From: Clostridia bacterium
GTDB lineage: Bacteria > Bacillota > Clostridia > Christensenellales > Borkfalkiaceae
Assembly: GCA_017473605.1 (NCBI GenBank)
Contig: JAFUKM010000014.1
Location: 1-63,658 of the forward strand
Length of the DNA stretch: 63,658 nucleotides
Direction: 5' to 3'
In this document: piece by piece, positions 16,943 to 26,352 of the stretch
Position numbering within the stretch: position 1 is the stretch's first letter
Layout of the letters: each line of letters starts with the position of its first letter
Position numbers and translations under genes: made by a program
The notes under the pieces: generated by a model
Seen by the model: the letters and a program-made list of their open reading frames with translations, nothing else
Databases searched by the model: none
Told to the model about the DNA's origin: nothing

Positions 16943-18061
16943 ATGGCAGGAATTTACGTGCATATCCCTTTTTGCAGGCACAAATGCAGTTATTGCGATT
17001 TTACGTCGTTTCCCGACAAAACCGAATACGCGGAAGCGTATATGGCATGCTTGTATAAAGAATTGAAGATGCGTGGGGACGAGCTGAAAGATTACGAGTT
17101 CGACACCGTGTATTTCGGCGGCGGTACGCCGTCTTATATACCGCCCAAACTCATTTTGGGCGCAATGAACCAAATCAAAAAATGTTTCCGCTTAAAAAAG
17201 GACGCGGAAGTAACGTTGGAATTGAACCCCGGCACGATTGGCGAAAGCAAGGTGCAAACGTACTTGCAGGCAGGCATCAACCGCTTTTCCATCGGTTTGC
17301 AAACGGCTATCGATGAACAGCTTGCCGATTTGGGGCGTATTCATAACGCGCGCGACTACGTGTATGCAACGAAACTGCTCGCAGGGCAAAATTTCAGCAC
17401 GGACGTAATGCTCGGGTTGAAAAACCAGACGAAAGAAGACGTGCAAAAGACGATAGAACTCGCGGTGTCTTGCGGTTCGAGTCATATTTCGATGTACGCA
17501 TTGACGGTGGAAGACGGCACGCCTATTTATACCGATTATCTCAACGGCGAACTGCCCGATAGCGACGAAGTGGCGGAGCTGTACGAGTTCGGTAGAAAAC
17601 TCTTGGAAGAAAAGGGCTTTAAGCGGTACGAAGTGTCCAATTTCGCCAAAGACGGGTATGAAAGCAAGCACAACTTAAATTATTGGAAGCGCGGAGAATA
17701 TATCGGTGTGGGCGTATCCGCAAGCTCGTTTATGCGCGGCAAACGCTTTACCAATACGTTCGATTTGGACGAGTATATGAAATGCGTGATTTCGGGTTTC
17801 TATCCTGCGGTTACGAGCGAGGAAGTGAGCGAAGCGGATGCGAAATTTGAGTTCGTTATGCTCGCAATGCGTACCAAGTACGGCGTGAATATGCAAGAAT
17901 ATAAGGAAAAATTCGGCACGACGCTGGCGGAGGATTTTCCAAGCGCCTTGAAAAAGACGGTAAAATATTTGGAGCTTGACGGCGATAATTTAAAGATTAA
18001 AGACGAGTACTTATTCGTGCAAAACAGCATTTTAGTATACTTTATGGAAGAAGAAAGATGA
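16943..18061 (+). CDS. hemW: radical SAM heme chaperone HemW
   Basis: 372 residues. The N terminus AGIYVHIPFCRHKCSYCDF has the CxxxCxxC cluster (Cys11, 15, 18). It continues with VYFGGGTPS, the ELNPGT segment and ISMYALTVEDGTP, as in HemW rather than oxygen-independent coproporphyrinogen oxidase HemN; the extra N-terminal residues of true HemN are absent. HemW binds heme and delivers it to target proteins. The lepA-hemW neighbourhood is conserved in Bacillota, here with the MGMT-like gene inserted. It overlaps the next gene by four bases (ATGA). Confidence 0.93.
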   Translation: MAGIYVHIPFCRHKCSYCDFTSFPDKTEYAEAYMACLYKELKMRGDELKDYEFDTVYFGGGTPSYIPPKLILGAMNQIKKCFRLKKDAEVTLELNPGTIGESKVQTYLQAGINRFSIGLQTAIDEQLADLGRIHNARDYVYATKLLAGQNFSTDVMLGLKNQTKEDVQKTIELAVSCGSSHISMYALTVEDGTPIYTDYLNGELPDSDEVAELYEFGRKLLEEKGFKRYEVSNFAKDGYESKHNLNYWKRGEYIGVGVSASSFMRGKRFTNTFDLDEYMKCVISGFYPAVTSEEVSEADAKFEFVMLAMRTKYGVNMQEYKEKFGTTLAEDFPSALKKTVKYLELDGDNLKIKDEYLFVQNSILVYFMEEER

Positions 18062-18789
18062 GAATTTTGATAATACGCCACGGCGACCCCGATTACGCAA
18101 ACGACACGTTAACGGAAAAGGGAAGAAAAGAAGCGGCGCTCCTTGCCGAGCGTTTGAAAAAGGAGCAAATCGACGGCTTTTATTCTTCGCCGCTCGGACG
18201 GGCAAAGGATACCTGTTTATATACGGCGAAGGCGTTGGGCAGGGAAGAAGAAATCGTCGTAAAGGATTGGCTGCAAGAATTCAATCATCCGTTGACCCTT
18301 GCAAGCGGCAGAAAGCGGAATATTCCTTGGGATATGCTGCCTACCGAGTGGACGGATGAGAAAAAAATGTACGATTATAAGCGTTGGCATAAACAAAAAT
18401 GCTATCGTAAAGCGAACATGAAAGCGGCGTACGATAACGTGGTGAACGGTTTGGACGGTTTGCTTGCCGAATACGGCTATGTCCGCAACGGGAATACATA
18501 CCGCGTGGAAGAAGGGAATACCAAGACGATTGCGCTCTTTTGTCATTTCGGCTTGGAAATGGTGCTCATGTCCCGTCTTTGCGATATTTCTCCCATACCC
18601 CTTTGGCATCATTTTACGGCGCTTACGTCGTCGGTAACGACGCTGTACAGCGAAGAAAGAAGGAAGGGAACGGCGGTATTCCGTTGCGCGGGATTCGGCG
18701 ATATCGGTCACTTGTATGCAGGCGAAGAAACGCCGTCGTTTTCCGCTCGGTTTTGCGAAGTGTTCGAAAGCGACGACAGACACGATTAA
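18058..18789 (+). CDS. histidine phosphatase superfamily protein
   Basis: 243 residues. The N-terminal RHG motif (ILIIRHGDPDY) and YSSPLGRAKDT define the branch-1 histidine phosphatase (phosphoglycerate mutase-like) fold, with His8 as the likely phospho-acceptor. A second conserved His occurs in LFCHFGLEMV. The insert between them (WLQEFNHPLTLASGRKRNIPWD...) is longer than in alpha-ribazole phosphatase, so the substrate is unclear. Start overlaps the hemW stop as ATGA, implying translational coupling. Confidence 0.88.
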   Translation: MRILIIRHGDPDYANDTLTEKGRKEAALLAERLKKEQIDGFYSSPLGRAKDTCLYTAKALGREEEIVVKDWLQEFNHPLTLASGRKRNIPWDMLPTEWTDEKKMYDYKRWHKQKCYRKANMKAAYDNVVNGLDGLLAEYGYVRNGNTYRVEEGNTKTIALFCHFGLEMVLMSRLCDISPIPLWHHFTALTSSVTTLYSEERRKGTAVFRCAGFGDIGHLYAGEETPSFSARFCEVFESDDRHD

Positions 18790-18816
18790 AAATAATACGG
18801 TAAAGGCGGTGGAAAT

Positions 18817-19869
18817 ATGACGGCTACGGAAGCGAGAATAGCCATTTACGGCGCGGGCGCAATGGGCAGCGTACTCGGTTCGTTTTTAACGCTCGGCGGA
18901 CTGAAAAACGTCGAACTTATCACGAGAAACAAGGCGCACGTGGACGGGTTAAACGAGCGGGGCGCAAGAATCGATTGCGCAGCGGAGAATAACGAATTAA
19001 CGGTGCAGGTATGCGCCAAAACGCCCGAGGAAATGTCGGGAAAATACGACGTCGTGTTCTTGATGACCAAACAAAAAAGCAATGCGGATATTTTACAGTT
19101 TTTATTGCCGTATTTGCACGAAGAAAGCGTGGTGTGTACAACGCAGAACGGGTTGCCGGAAGCTTCGGTTGCGGCGGTGGTCGGCGCGCACCGCACGTAC
19201 GGCGGCGTGGCTTCTTTCGGCGCGACGTTCGTGGGCGGCGGCAAAGTACAGCTTACGTCCAAAACGGACGGTATGCGTATGCAAATTGCAGGCTATCAAA
19301 ACGATAATTCCAAACTTGAATTGCTTACTAAAATTTTGGGATATGCAGGTCGGGCGGCGGGCAGCGAGAATTTCGTACAACCGACGGAAAATTTGTCGGG
19401 CGCAAGGTGGAGTAAACTCGCTATCAACGCGGCGTTTTCGGGCTTGTCCGTACTAACGGGCTGTACGTTTGGAGAGATTGCAAAGAAAAGAAAATCAAGA
19501 AGATTGGCGCTTGGGATATTGCGCGAGTGTATGGACGTTGCCAACGCAATGGGCGTACAGCTCGAAAAAATGCAAGGACACGATATGCAAAAAATGCTGG
19601 GCGGCAGGGGCTTTTTCAAAACCAAGCTCGCGCTGTTCTTGTTGCCCATTGCAATGAAAAAGCATAAAAAGTTGATATCGGGTATGCGTAAGGACGTGGA
19701 AAACGGCAGGAAATGCGAAATCGATTTCATCAACGGTGCGGTGTGTAAGGCTGGCAAAGAAGTAAGTGTGGAAACGCCCCTTTGCGATAAAGTGGTGGAA
19801 ATCGTACACGGCATTGAAAACGGCTTGTACGAAACTTCGTACGAAAACGTAAAATTTTTTGAAATATAA
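18817..19869 (+). CDS. ketopantoate reductase (PanE/ApbA) family oxidoreductase
   Basis: 350 residues. The N-terminal Rossmann fold has IAIYGAGAMGSVLGSFL, an NADP-binding glycine-rich turn. It is followed by DVVFLMTKQKSN and the TTQNGLPE motif, where ketopantoate reductases have QNG. The C-terminal helical domain is longer than the ~300-residue average. Ketopantoate reductase makes pantoate for coenzyme A, but many paralogues act on other 2-oxoacids. No panB or panC is nearby, so the role is not assigned. GTGGAAATATG gives a usable ribosome binding site. Confidence 0.85.
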   Translation: MTATEARIAIYGAGAMGSVLGSFLTLGGLKNVELITRNKAHVDGLNERGARIDCAAENNELTVQVCAKTPEEMSGKYDVVFLMTKQKSNADILQFLLPYLHEESVVCTTQNGLPEASVAAVVGAHRTYGGVASFGATFVGGGKVQLTSKTDGMRMQIAGYQNDNSKLELLTKILGYAGRAAGSENFVQPTENLSGARWSKLAINAAFSGLSVLTGCTFGEIAKKRKSRRLALGILRECMDVANAMGVQLEKMQGHDMQKMLGGRGFFKTKLALFLLPIAMKKHKKLISGMRKDVENGRKCEIDFINGAVCKAGKEVSVETPLCDKVVEIVHGIENGLYETSYENVKFFEI

Positions 19870-19883
19870 AATGGGAGTACATT

Positions 19884-21590
19884 ATGGATTGGAATAAATT
19901 GGCGGACGCGCTCATTAAAGACGAAAACGTAAAACCTTTGGAAGAATATGAAAAACAATATCCCGAACGGACGTTGGAAAAAGGCGCGCAGGTAACCCGT
20001 CTTGCGCCCAGCCCTACGGGCTTTATGCATATCGGTAACTTATACGTGGCGCTCGCTAACGAGCGTATTGCGCACCAAAGCGGCGGCGTGTTTTATCTCC
20101 GTATCGAAGACACAGACGAAAAACGTAAAGTGGAAGGCGCAGTGGACGTTATTCATAAATCGCTTAAATACTTCGGCGTGAAGTTCGACGAGGGCGCGGA
20201 TTTGTGCGGCGAATACGGTCCGTACTATCAACGCCAACGCGCGGAAATTTACCACGCGTACGCAAAAGAACTTATCCGTCAAGGTCTTGCCTATCCTTGC
20301 TTTTGTACGGAAGAAGATTTGGAAAAAATCCGTGAACATCAAACGGAAAACAAGCTCTTGCCCGGTTACTATGGCGAGTTTGCCAAATGCCGCGATTTGA
20401 CGGAAGAAGAAATTTACGCAAACCTTGCGGCGGGCAAAAAATACGTTATCCGTTTACGCTCGCAAGGGGACGTCAACGTAAAACATACCTTCCGCGACGA
20501 AGTGAAGGGGGAAATCACGGTTACGGAAAACAATCAAGACGTCGTTATCTTGAAATCGGACGGAATTCCCACCTACCATTTCGCGCACGCGATTGACGAC
20601 CATTTTATGCGTACGACGCTCGTTATCCGCGGCGAAGAGTGGCTTTCGTCGCTCCCTATCCATATCGAACTTTTCAAAGTGCTCGGATTTAGATTGCCTA
20701 AGTACGGACATAATTGCTCGATACAAAAAATCGACGGAGAAACGCGTAGAAAGCTCTCCAAGCGTAAAGACCCCGAAGCGTCGCTCAATTACTATCGCGA
20801 ACAAGGCTACCACCCCGAAGCGGTGCGTACGTATATGATGACGCTTTTAAATTCCAACTTCGAAGAGTGGCTTTTGAAAAATCCCGAAACGCCTTTGGAC
20901 GAATTTAAGTATTCGATAGGCAAAATGGGCAAGAGCGGCGCTCTTTTCGATATCGTCAAACTCAACGATATTTCCAAAACGTATATGGCAAAGCTTGACG
21001 AGAAAGAAATGTATCTTTTCTTAAAAGAGTGGGCGGACGAATTCGGCACGGACACGCAAAAAGGATATTTTACCGCGCCGATTGATTTTGAGCATATCTT
21101 GAACGGCGTAGGCGAAGAATTTGTCCAAGAGAACGCAAAAAGAGAAGAATACCTTTGCAAAGTATTGGCACTTTGTATGGGCGTTGGCGGCAAGAAGAGA
21201 AGAAAGGACTTCGTTTGCGCCAAACAAGCGGTGGAAATGATTTCCTATTTCTTCGACGAAAGCTTTGCGCCTGTTTACGAATACCGTTTCGTAAAAGGCA
21301 CTGTGAGAAAGGTATTGCAAGGCTTTGCGGAAATCTACGACGAACAGGACGACAATAGCGCGTGGTTTGATAAAGTCAAGAAGGTAGCGGGGGATAACGG
21401 TTTTGCGACGGATATGAAGGCGTATAAAGCCAATCCCGAAGCGTACCCCGGCAACGTATCGGACGTAGCGGAAATGCTCCGTATCGCAACGACAGGTCTT
21501 TCGAATACCCCCGACTTGTGGACGATTATGCAAATTCTCGGCAAGGAGCGTACGCTTGCAAGATTGAACGCGGCAATTAACGCATTGTAA
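19884..21590 (+). CDS. gltX: glutamyl-tRNA synthetase
   Basis: 568 residues, longer than the usual ~480. The class I motifs are LAPSPTGFMHIGNL (HIGH region) and RKLSKRKDP (KMSKS equivalent). The N terminus carries ~35 extra residues before the Rossmann fold, and the anticodon-binding part has an extended helical section with GVGGKKRRKDFV. No glutaminyl-tRNA synthetase is in the window, and clostridial GltX is often non-discriminating; that is background, not shown here. GGGAG precedes the start 14 bases after the previous gene. Confidence 0.95.
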   Translation: MDWNKLADALIKDENVKPLEEYEKQYPERTLEKGAQVTRLAPSPTGFMHIGNLYVALANERIAHQSGGVFYLRIEDTDEKRKVEGAVDVIHKSLKYFGVKFDEGADLCGEYGPYYQRQRAEIYHAYAKELIRQGLAYPCFCTEEDLEKIREHQTENKLLPGYYGEFAKCRDLTEEEIYANLAAGKKYVIRLRSQGDVNVKHTFRDEVKGEITVTENNQDVVILKSDGIPTYHFAHAIDDHFMRTTLVIRGEEWLSSLPIHIELFKVLGFRLPKYGHNCSIQKIDGETRRKLSKRKDPEASLNYYREQGYHPEAVRTYMMTLLNSNFEEWLLKNPETPLDEFKYSIGKMGKSGALFDIVKLNDISKTYMAKLDEKEMYLFLKEWADEFGTDTQKGYFTAPIDFEHILNGVGEEFVQENAKREEYLCKVLALCMGVGGKKRRKDFVCAKQAVEMISYFFDESFAPVYEYRFVKGTVRKVLQGFAEIYDEQDDNSAWFDKVKKVAGDNGFATDMKAYKANPEAYPGNVSDVAEMLRIATTGLSNTPDLWTIMQILGKERTLARLNAAINAL

Positions 21591-21605
21591 GAAACTAGTA
21601 AGAAA

Positions 21606-21648
21606 ACACTCCCCGAAGCGGCAACCGCTTCGGGGAGTGTGATTTTTA
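21606..21648. terminator. bidirectional terminator between gltX and the PH-domain gene
   Basis: A 16-bp stem (ACACTCCCCGAAGCGG / CCGCTTCGGGGAGTGT) with a CAA loop lies between convergent genes, followed by a short T tract. Confidence 0.88.
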
Positions 21649-21652
21649 AGGG

Positions 21653-22141
21653 TTATTTGTTGTCGTCTTGCGGTTTATTTTCCGCCATCGTAAAGGAATA
21701 ATCAACGTTCGGATTTACGTCCAATATCGCGCGGACGAATTGTTCGTTCCACTCGTAAGCGAGATTGAGCACGATAAACTGTTCGCCGAAATACACCGTC
21801 AATTTTTTCGTATCGGTATCTTGCAAAACAGACGTGATATTTTGCACGGGGAATTTGCTCTTGATGAACCCGTACGACGTGATAAGATATTGCTTGTTTA
21901 CGGCGTATTGCGATTTAACGAGCATAGCCACGACGACAGCAATGCAAAAAACGCTGATAAGCAGCAAAAGCGGATATTTTAAGTAATCGGAAAAGCCGTG
22001 TAAGCCAAAGCGTACCATTTGCCATACGGATACGCCGATACTGGCAAAAGAGAGCAATAAAATACCGACTATCAGTACGTAAATGAGTTTGGAAAATTTG
22101 ATTTTGAAATATTTGGTTTGCAGTTGTTCTTGTCGTTTCAT
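21653..22141 (-). CDS. membrane protein with bacterial PH-like domain (162 aa)
   Basis: Two hydrophobic segments (about residues 20-42 and 56-75) are followed by a C-terminal beta-rich domain, QYLITSYGFIKSKFPVQNITSVLQDTDTKKLTVYFG. This is the signature layout of small bacterial PH domains fused to membrane anchors. Function is unknown. The promoter on this strand is TTGCAA-17-TATAAT, and the -10 ends exactly six bases before the ATG with no Shine-Dalgarno, so the mRNA should start at the initiation codon. It is divergent from the MATE gene. Confidence 0.8.
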   Translation of the reverse strand: MKRQEQLQTKYFKIKFSKLIYVLIVGILLLSFASIGVSVWQMVRFGLHGFSDYLKYPLLLLISVFCIAVVVAMLVKSQYAVNKQYLITSYGFIKSKFPVQNITSVLQDTDTKKLTVYFGEQFIVLNLAYEWNEQFVRAILDVNPNVDYSFTMAENKPQDDNK

Positions 22142-22147
22142 AAGTCA

Positions 22148-22176
22148 ATTATAGCACGAAGAAAAAGAAATTGCAA
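22148..22176 (-). promoter_or_regulatory. promoter of the PH-domain gene, leaderless geometry
   Basis: TTGCAA (22176-22171), 17-bp spacer, TATAAT (22153-22148), six bases, then ATG at 22141. Confidence 0.8.
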
Positions 22177-22250
22177 GCGTTCAACGCAAGACAGGCTGAC
22201 CGCATAAAAGAAAAAATTTTTATTTTTTCGACATATACCGTCATTGTCGG

Positions 22251-22279
22251 TTGCCAAACGCAAAAAATCGTTGTATAAT
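22251..22279 (+). promoter_or_regulatory. promoter of the MATE gene, near-leaderless
   Basis: TTGCCA (22251-22256), 17-bp spacer, TATAAT (22274-22279), nine bases, then ATG 22289. No ribosome binding site fits between them. Confidence 0.78.
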
Positions 22280-22288
22280 ATTATCGTT

Positions 22289-23770
22289 ATGAAAGAAGAA
22301 ATGCAAGAAAACTCCATATTAAAAGCGGAAATTGCCGACGAAAAAGCGATAGCTTTGGAGAAAAAGCAATTCGCTAAAATGACGCAAACGCCTATTCCGC
22401 GATTGATTATCGGGTTGGGGATTCCCACGATGCTCAGTATGATGGTTACGTCGCTGTACAACCTTGCGGATACGGCGTTCGTATCGATGATTGGTAACGA
22501 CTCGGTAACGGCGGCGGTAGGTAATTTGCTTGCTTTAATGTCCATTATCCAAGCCATCGGTTTTACGTACGGTATGGGTAGTGGCAGTCTTGTTTCAAGG
22601 CTATTGGGGAAACGGGACAGAGAAGGAGCGGACAAAGTGGCGTCGTCAGCGTTCTTTATTGCGCTCGTTAGCGGATTGTTGATTACGACGGTAGGGCTTA
22701 TTTTCCTAACGCCGATGTTAAAATTGTTTGGCTCTTTGAAGGCGGAAGTGTTGCAATATTCCAAAGAATATGCCTTGTATATTTTGATTGCCGCGCCGTT
22801 TATGTGTATGTCGTTCGTTTTGAATAACGTACTCCGCGCCGAAGGCAAGGCGGTGCTTTCTATGGTAGGGCTTATCGTGGGCGCAATCGTGAACGTGGGG
22901 CTCGACCCGTTGCTCATTTTTACCGCCAATATGGGCGTTGGCGGCGCAGGACTGGCAACGTGCGTCAGTCAAATCATTAGTTTCATCGTCTTGCTCGCTA
23001 TGTTTTTAAGCGGAAAAACGGTTGTTCGGTTGCGTATCCGCTCCATTTCCCGTTCGTTTGGTACATACAAGGATATAATCGTAACGGGTTTCCCGTCTTT
23101 TTGTCGTCAGGTACTTGCCAGTTTATGCGCCGTGTTCTTGAATCGCGCGGCGTATACGTACGGCGAAATGGCGTATATAGAGGGCGGAGAAGCGGCGCAG
23201 GCGGCGTTCAGCGTCGTGCAAAAAGTGTTTATGCTCGCCTTTTCCATTTCGCTGGGTATCGGGCAGGGTTATCAGCCTGTTTTGGGGTATAATTACAGCG
23301 CGAAACGGTATGACAGAGTAAAAAAAGGGTATTTGTTTACGCTTGTGTTTTCCACGGGTTTGATGTTGGTATTTGCAGGCGTTTGCGCGATAATCGCGCC
23401 CAATTTGATGCAATGGTTCAGTTTGTCCGAAAGCGCGACGGAAATCGGCACGACAGCGTTGCGTTTACAGTGTCTTTGTATGCCGTTATTGCCCCTGAAC
23501 TTTATGGCGGGGCTTACCTATCAAGTGGTGGGAAATAAGGCGATAGCGTCTTTGCTCTCGATAACCCGTCAAGGACTTTTTTATATCCCCGGCGTATTGC
23601 TTTTGCCAAAGTTTTGGGGGATTTTCGGCGTGGAGTGCTGTCAATCGGTATCCGACGTACTGTCCTTTCTTTTTGCAATCCCGTTTACCATAATGTTCTT
23701 CGCTTCTTTAAAACGCGCGCAAGAAAGCGACGAAGTAGTCGAAGTGCAAACGGAATTTTTCGGGGAATAA
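22289..23770 (+). CDS. MATE-family multidrug/organic cation exporter
   Basis: About 493 residues with twelve hydrophobic helices. The paired MATE pattern is visible: PRLIIGLGIPTMLSMMVTSLYNLADTAFVS in the first half and GFPSFCRQVLASL in the second, plus IGQGYQPVLGYNYSAKRYDRV. It is the DinF/NorM-like Na+- or H+-coupled exporter type. The start at 22289 was chosen because a longer frame to 22244 would run through the -35 box. A cytoplasmic ~30-residue charged N terminus precedes the first helix. The substrate is unknown. Confidence 0.92.
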   Translation: MKEEMQENSILKAEIADEKAIALEKKQFAKMTQTPIPRLIIGLGIPTMLSMMVTSLYNLADTAFVSMIGNDSVTAAVGNLLALMSIIQAIGFTYGMGSGSLVSRLLGKRDREGADKVASSAFFIALVSGLLITTVGLIFLTPMLKLFGSLKAEVLQYSKEYALYILIAAPFMCMSFVLNNVLRAEGKAVLSMVGLIVGAIVNVGLDPLLIFTANMGVGGAGLATCVSQIISFIVLLAMFLSGKTVVRLRIRSISRSFGTYKDIIVTGFPSFCRQVLASLCAVFLNRAAYTYGEMAYIEGGEAAQAAFSVVQKVFMLAFSISLGIGQGYQPVLGYNYSAKRYDRVKKGYLFTLVFSTGLMLVFAGVCAIIAPNLMQWFSLSESATEIGTTALRLQCLCMPLLPLNFMAGLTYQVVGNKAIASLLSITRQGLFYIPGVLLLPKFWGIFGVECCQSVSDVLSFLFAIPFTIMFFASLKRAQESDEVVEVQTEFFGE

Positions 23771-23785
23771 TTTTTATAACGAGCT

Positions 23786-23822
23786 AAAAGCAACGGAAAA
23801 CAGCCGTTGCTTTTTTCTTTTG
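23786..23822 (+). terminator. terminator of the MATE gene
   Basis: Stem AAAAGCAACGG / CCGTTGCTTTT followed by TT, a C and more T. Confidence 0.9.
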
Positions 23823-23897
23823 TGCGATTACTAAAACGGTGATTAAAAAGGGGGAAATATGCAAAAAATAAAATAAACGAGAAAAGGAAGACGGAAT

Positions 23898-26213
23898 ATG
23901 AAATGGAATAAAGAAGAATTCTTAAAAGAATTTTCGTATCTTTTGGAAGTGGAAGGGACGGACGAAACGCACTCGGATATCAAACAGCGGTATTGCGCGT
24001 TATCCAAGGCGGTGCTTGCCGATTTACACGGGGATTGGGAGCGTTGTAAACGTGCAAACGTGAAACGTTGCGGCTATTTTTCCGCAGAATTTTTAATCGG
24101 TAGGTCGGTATTTTCCAATTTACTCAATCTCGGTGTTTTGCAAGACGTGAGAGAAACTTTGTCTATGCGCGGTATTGATTTGAACGAGTTAGAACAAGTG
24201 GAAGACGCCGCGCTCGGCAACGGTGGCTTGGGCAGGCTTGCGGCATGTTTTTTGGAGAGCGCGGCAACACAAAATATCCCGATGGACGGATACGGTTTAC
24301 GCTACCGCTACGGGCTGTTTAAACAACGCTTTGAAAACGGATTTCAAAAGGAAGAAGCGGACGATTGGACGGTTTGGGGAGACCCGTGGAGCGTGCGGAG
24401 AGAAAACGAACGAGTAAAAATAGATTTTGCCGATTATTCCGTGTACGCCGTGCCTTACGATACGCCCGTTATCGGGTATAAAAGCGAAACGGTAAATACG
24501 TTGCGCCTGTTTCAAAGCGAGCCGATAAAAGAATTCGATTTTGAGTTATTTGATAAAATGGATGGGGAAACGATTGCCGTTGAAAATTTCAAGGCTGAAC
24601 AAATCACCGCCGTTTTATATCCCAACGATAACACGGACGAAGGCAAGATATTGCGGTTAAGACAGCAATATTTCCTTGTTTCCGCGTCCTTGCAAAGCAT
24701 TATGCGGGAACAAAAAAGGCAGGGTAGGTACGTATCGAAGCTGTATGAAAACTACGTTTTACAGCTCAATGATACGCACCCTACGTTGGCAATTCCCGAA
24801 CTTATCCGTTTGCTTGAAAGGGAAGGAATTTCTTTTGACGAAGCGTTTGTAATTTGTCAAAAGACGTTTTGTTTTACCAATCATACGATTATGGGCGAAG
24901 CGCTTGAAAAATGGCAAGGGGAAATGATAGAAAAGCTGTTGCCCGAAATTTGGTCGATTATCGAAAAGATACAATCGCGCGCGGAAAAAGACGGATTGGA
25001 TAAAGAAAAACTGTATATCGTGAAAGATAACGTGGCGCATATGGCGAATTTGGCTGTGTTTACCGCAAAAAAAGTGAACGGAGTGGCGGAGCTACACACG
25101 GAAATATTAAAGGCGGATACGTTTTCCGATTGGTATAAGCAATATCCCGAAAAATTCGTCAACGTTACCAACGGCATTACGCCGCGGCGTTGGTTACTGT
25201 TGAATAATCCCAAGCTGGCAGGGGAAATTACCGCGCGTATCGGCGCGGATTGGGAAAAAGATTTGCCGCAAATCTCGAAAATGAAAGCGTATATCCGCGA
25301 TGAAACGTTCCGTCGGCGGTTTACGGAAATCAAACGGGAAAATAAGCGCCGTTTGGCGGCGTATATCGCTCGGAAAGAAGGGGTGATTTTGCCCGAACAG
25401 TTTATATTCGACGTACAAGTGAAACGTTTGCACGAATATAAGCGCCAACTGTTGAACGCGCTTTCCGCAATAGCGGTATATCAGGGATTAAAGAGCGGTG
25501 AAATTAAGGATTTCAAGCCGACGGCGTTTCTCTTCGGCGCGAAAGCCGCGCCGGGGTATTATATGGCGAAAGCGATTATTAAATTTATCAATGAAATCGC
25601 CAAGAAAATCAATGCGGACGTAAGCGTTGCGGATAAACTACGCGTGGTATTCGTGCAAAATTATAACGTATCTTATGCCGAAAAAATTGTTTGCGCCGCC
25701 GATATTTCCGAACAAATTTCTATGGCGGGTATGGAGGCGAGCGGTACGGGCAATATGAAATTTATGCTCAACGGTACGGTAACGCTCGGTACGCTCGACG
25801 GGGCGAACGTGGAGATTTGCGAAGAAGCGGGAAGAGAGAATAATTATATTTTCGGCGCGACGGTGGACGAAGTGGCGGCGGTCAAAAAAGCGTATGCGCC
25901 GCAAAAATTGCTCGATAAAAATCCCGTTTTGAAAAGAGCTGTGGAAACGCTCGTCGACGGTACGTTTTCCGACGAATCGGGCGAGCTGAAAAGCATTTAT
26001 GACAGTTTGCTTGTCGGCGACGACGCGGATAAATATTTGGTGCTTTACGATTTCGAATCGTATTGGCAGGCGAAATTGCGCTTAAACGCAGAGTACGGTA
26101 GCGAAGCATTTACTACCAAGTGCTTGGAGAATATGACGAGCGCAGGGAAATTTTCCGCAGACCGCTCGGTAAAAGAATACGCGCGCGAGATTTGGGAAAT
26201 AGACAATAAATAA
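23898..26213 (+). CDS. glgP: glycogen/alpha-glucan phosphorylase
   Basis: 771 residues, near the ~800 of the family. CGYFSAEFLIGR, then EDAALGNGGLGRLAACFLES and DGYGLRYRYGLF are the classic N-terminal blocks. NGITPRRWL and QVKRLHEYKRQLLN lead to the PLP site EASGTGNMKFMLNG with the Schiff-base Lys621, then GTLDGANVEI. It releases glucose-1-phosphate from storage glucan in the cytoplasm. No other glg gene is adjacent, so it is a lone catabolic gene between terminators. The start is supported by AAAAGGAAG. Confidence 0.96.
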   Translation: MKWNKEEFLKEFSYLLEVEGTDETHSDIKQRYCALSKAVLADLHGDWERCKRANVKRCGYFSAEFLIGRSVFSNLLNLGVLQDVRETLSMRGIDLNELEQVEDAALGNGGLGRLAACFLESAATQNIPMDGYGLRYRYGLFKQRFENGFQKEEADDWTVWGDPWSVRRENERVKIDFADYSVYAVPYDTPVIGYKSETVNTLRLFQSEPIKEFDFELFDKMDGETIAVENFKAEQITAVLYPNDNTDEGKILRLRQQYFLVSASLQSIMREQKRQGRYVSKLYENYVLQLNDTHPTLAIPELIRLLEREGISFDEAFVICQKTFCFTNHTIMGEALEKWQGEMIEKLLPEIWSIIEKIQSRAEKDGLDKEKLYIVKDNVAHMANLAVFTAKKVNGVAELHTEILKADTFSDWYKQYPEKFVNVTNGITPRRWLLLNNPKLAGEITARIGADWEKDLPQISKMKAYIRDETFRRRFTEIKRENKRRLAAYIARKEGVILPEQFIFDVQVKRLHEYKRQLLNALSAIAVYQGLKSGEIKDFKPTAFLFGAKAAPGYYMAKAIIKFINEIAKKINADVSVADKLRVVFVQNYNVSYAEKIVCAADISEQISMAGMEASGTGNMKFMLNGTVTLGTLDGANVEICEEAGRENNYIFGATVDEVAAVKKAYAPQKLLDKNPVLKRAVETLVDGTFSDESGELKSIYDSLLVGDDADKYLVLYDFESYWQAKLRLNAEYGSEAFTTKCLENMTSAGKFSADRSVKEYAREIWEIDNK

Positions 26214-26222
26214 AGGAAAACA

Positions 26223-26258
26223 GCCGCGGATAAATATTTTTTCGCGGTTTTTATTTTT
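26223..26258 (+). terminator. terminator of glgP
   Basis: A short CCGCG / CGCGG stem with an A/T-rich loop is followed by TTTTTATTTTT. The T tract overlaps the first half of the putative Pho box. Confidence 0.65.
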
Positions 26259-26272
26259 ACGGAAAATTTACC
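26256..26272 (+). promoter_or_regulatory. putative PhoP/PhoB box upstream of pstS
   Basis: Direct repeat TTTACG-N5-TTTACC, giving the 11-bp periodicity of Pho boxes (consensus TTHACA-N5). It lies 44-60 bases upstream of a TAAAAT -10 candidate (26316-26321), and no good -35 accompanies that -10, as expected for an activator-dependent promoter. Only two repeat units are seen. Confidence 0.45.
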
Positions 26273-26352
26273 AAACGGATAGGAAAAAGTGATAGTTTTT
26301 CTGTTTTGGAAAGGATAAAATAAAATTACAAAATAAAAAAGGAGAAAAAATT

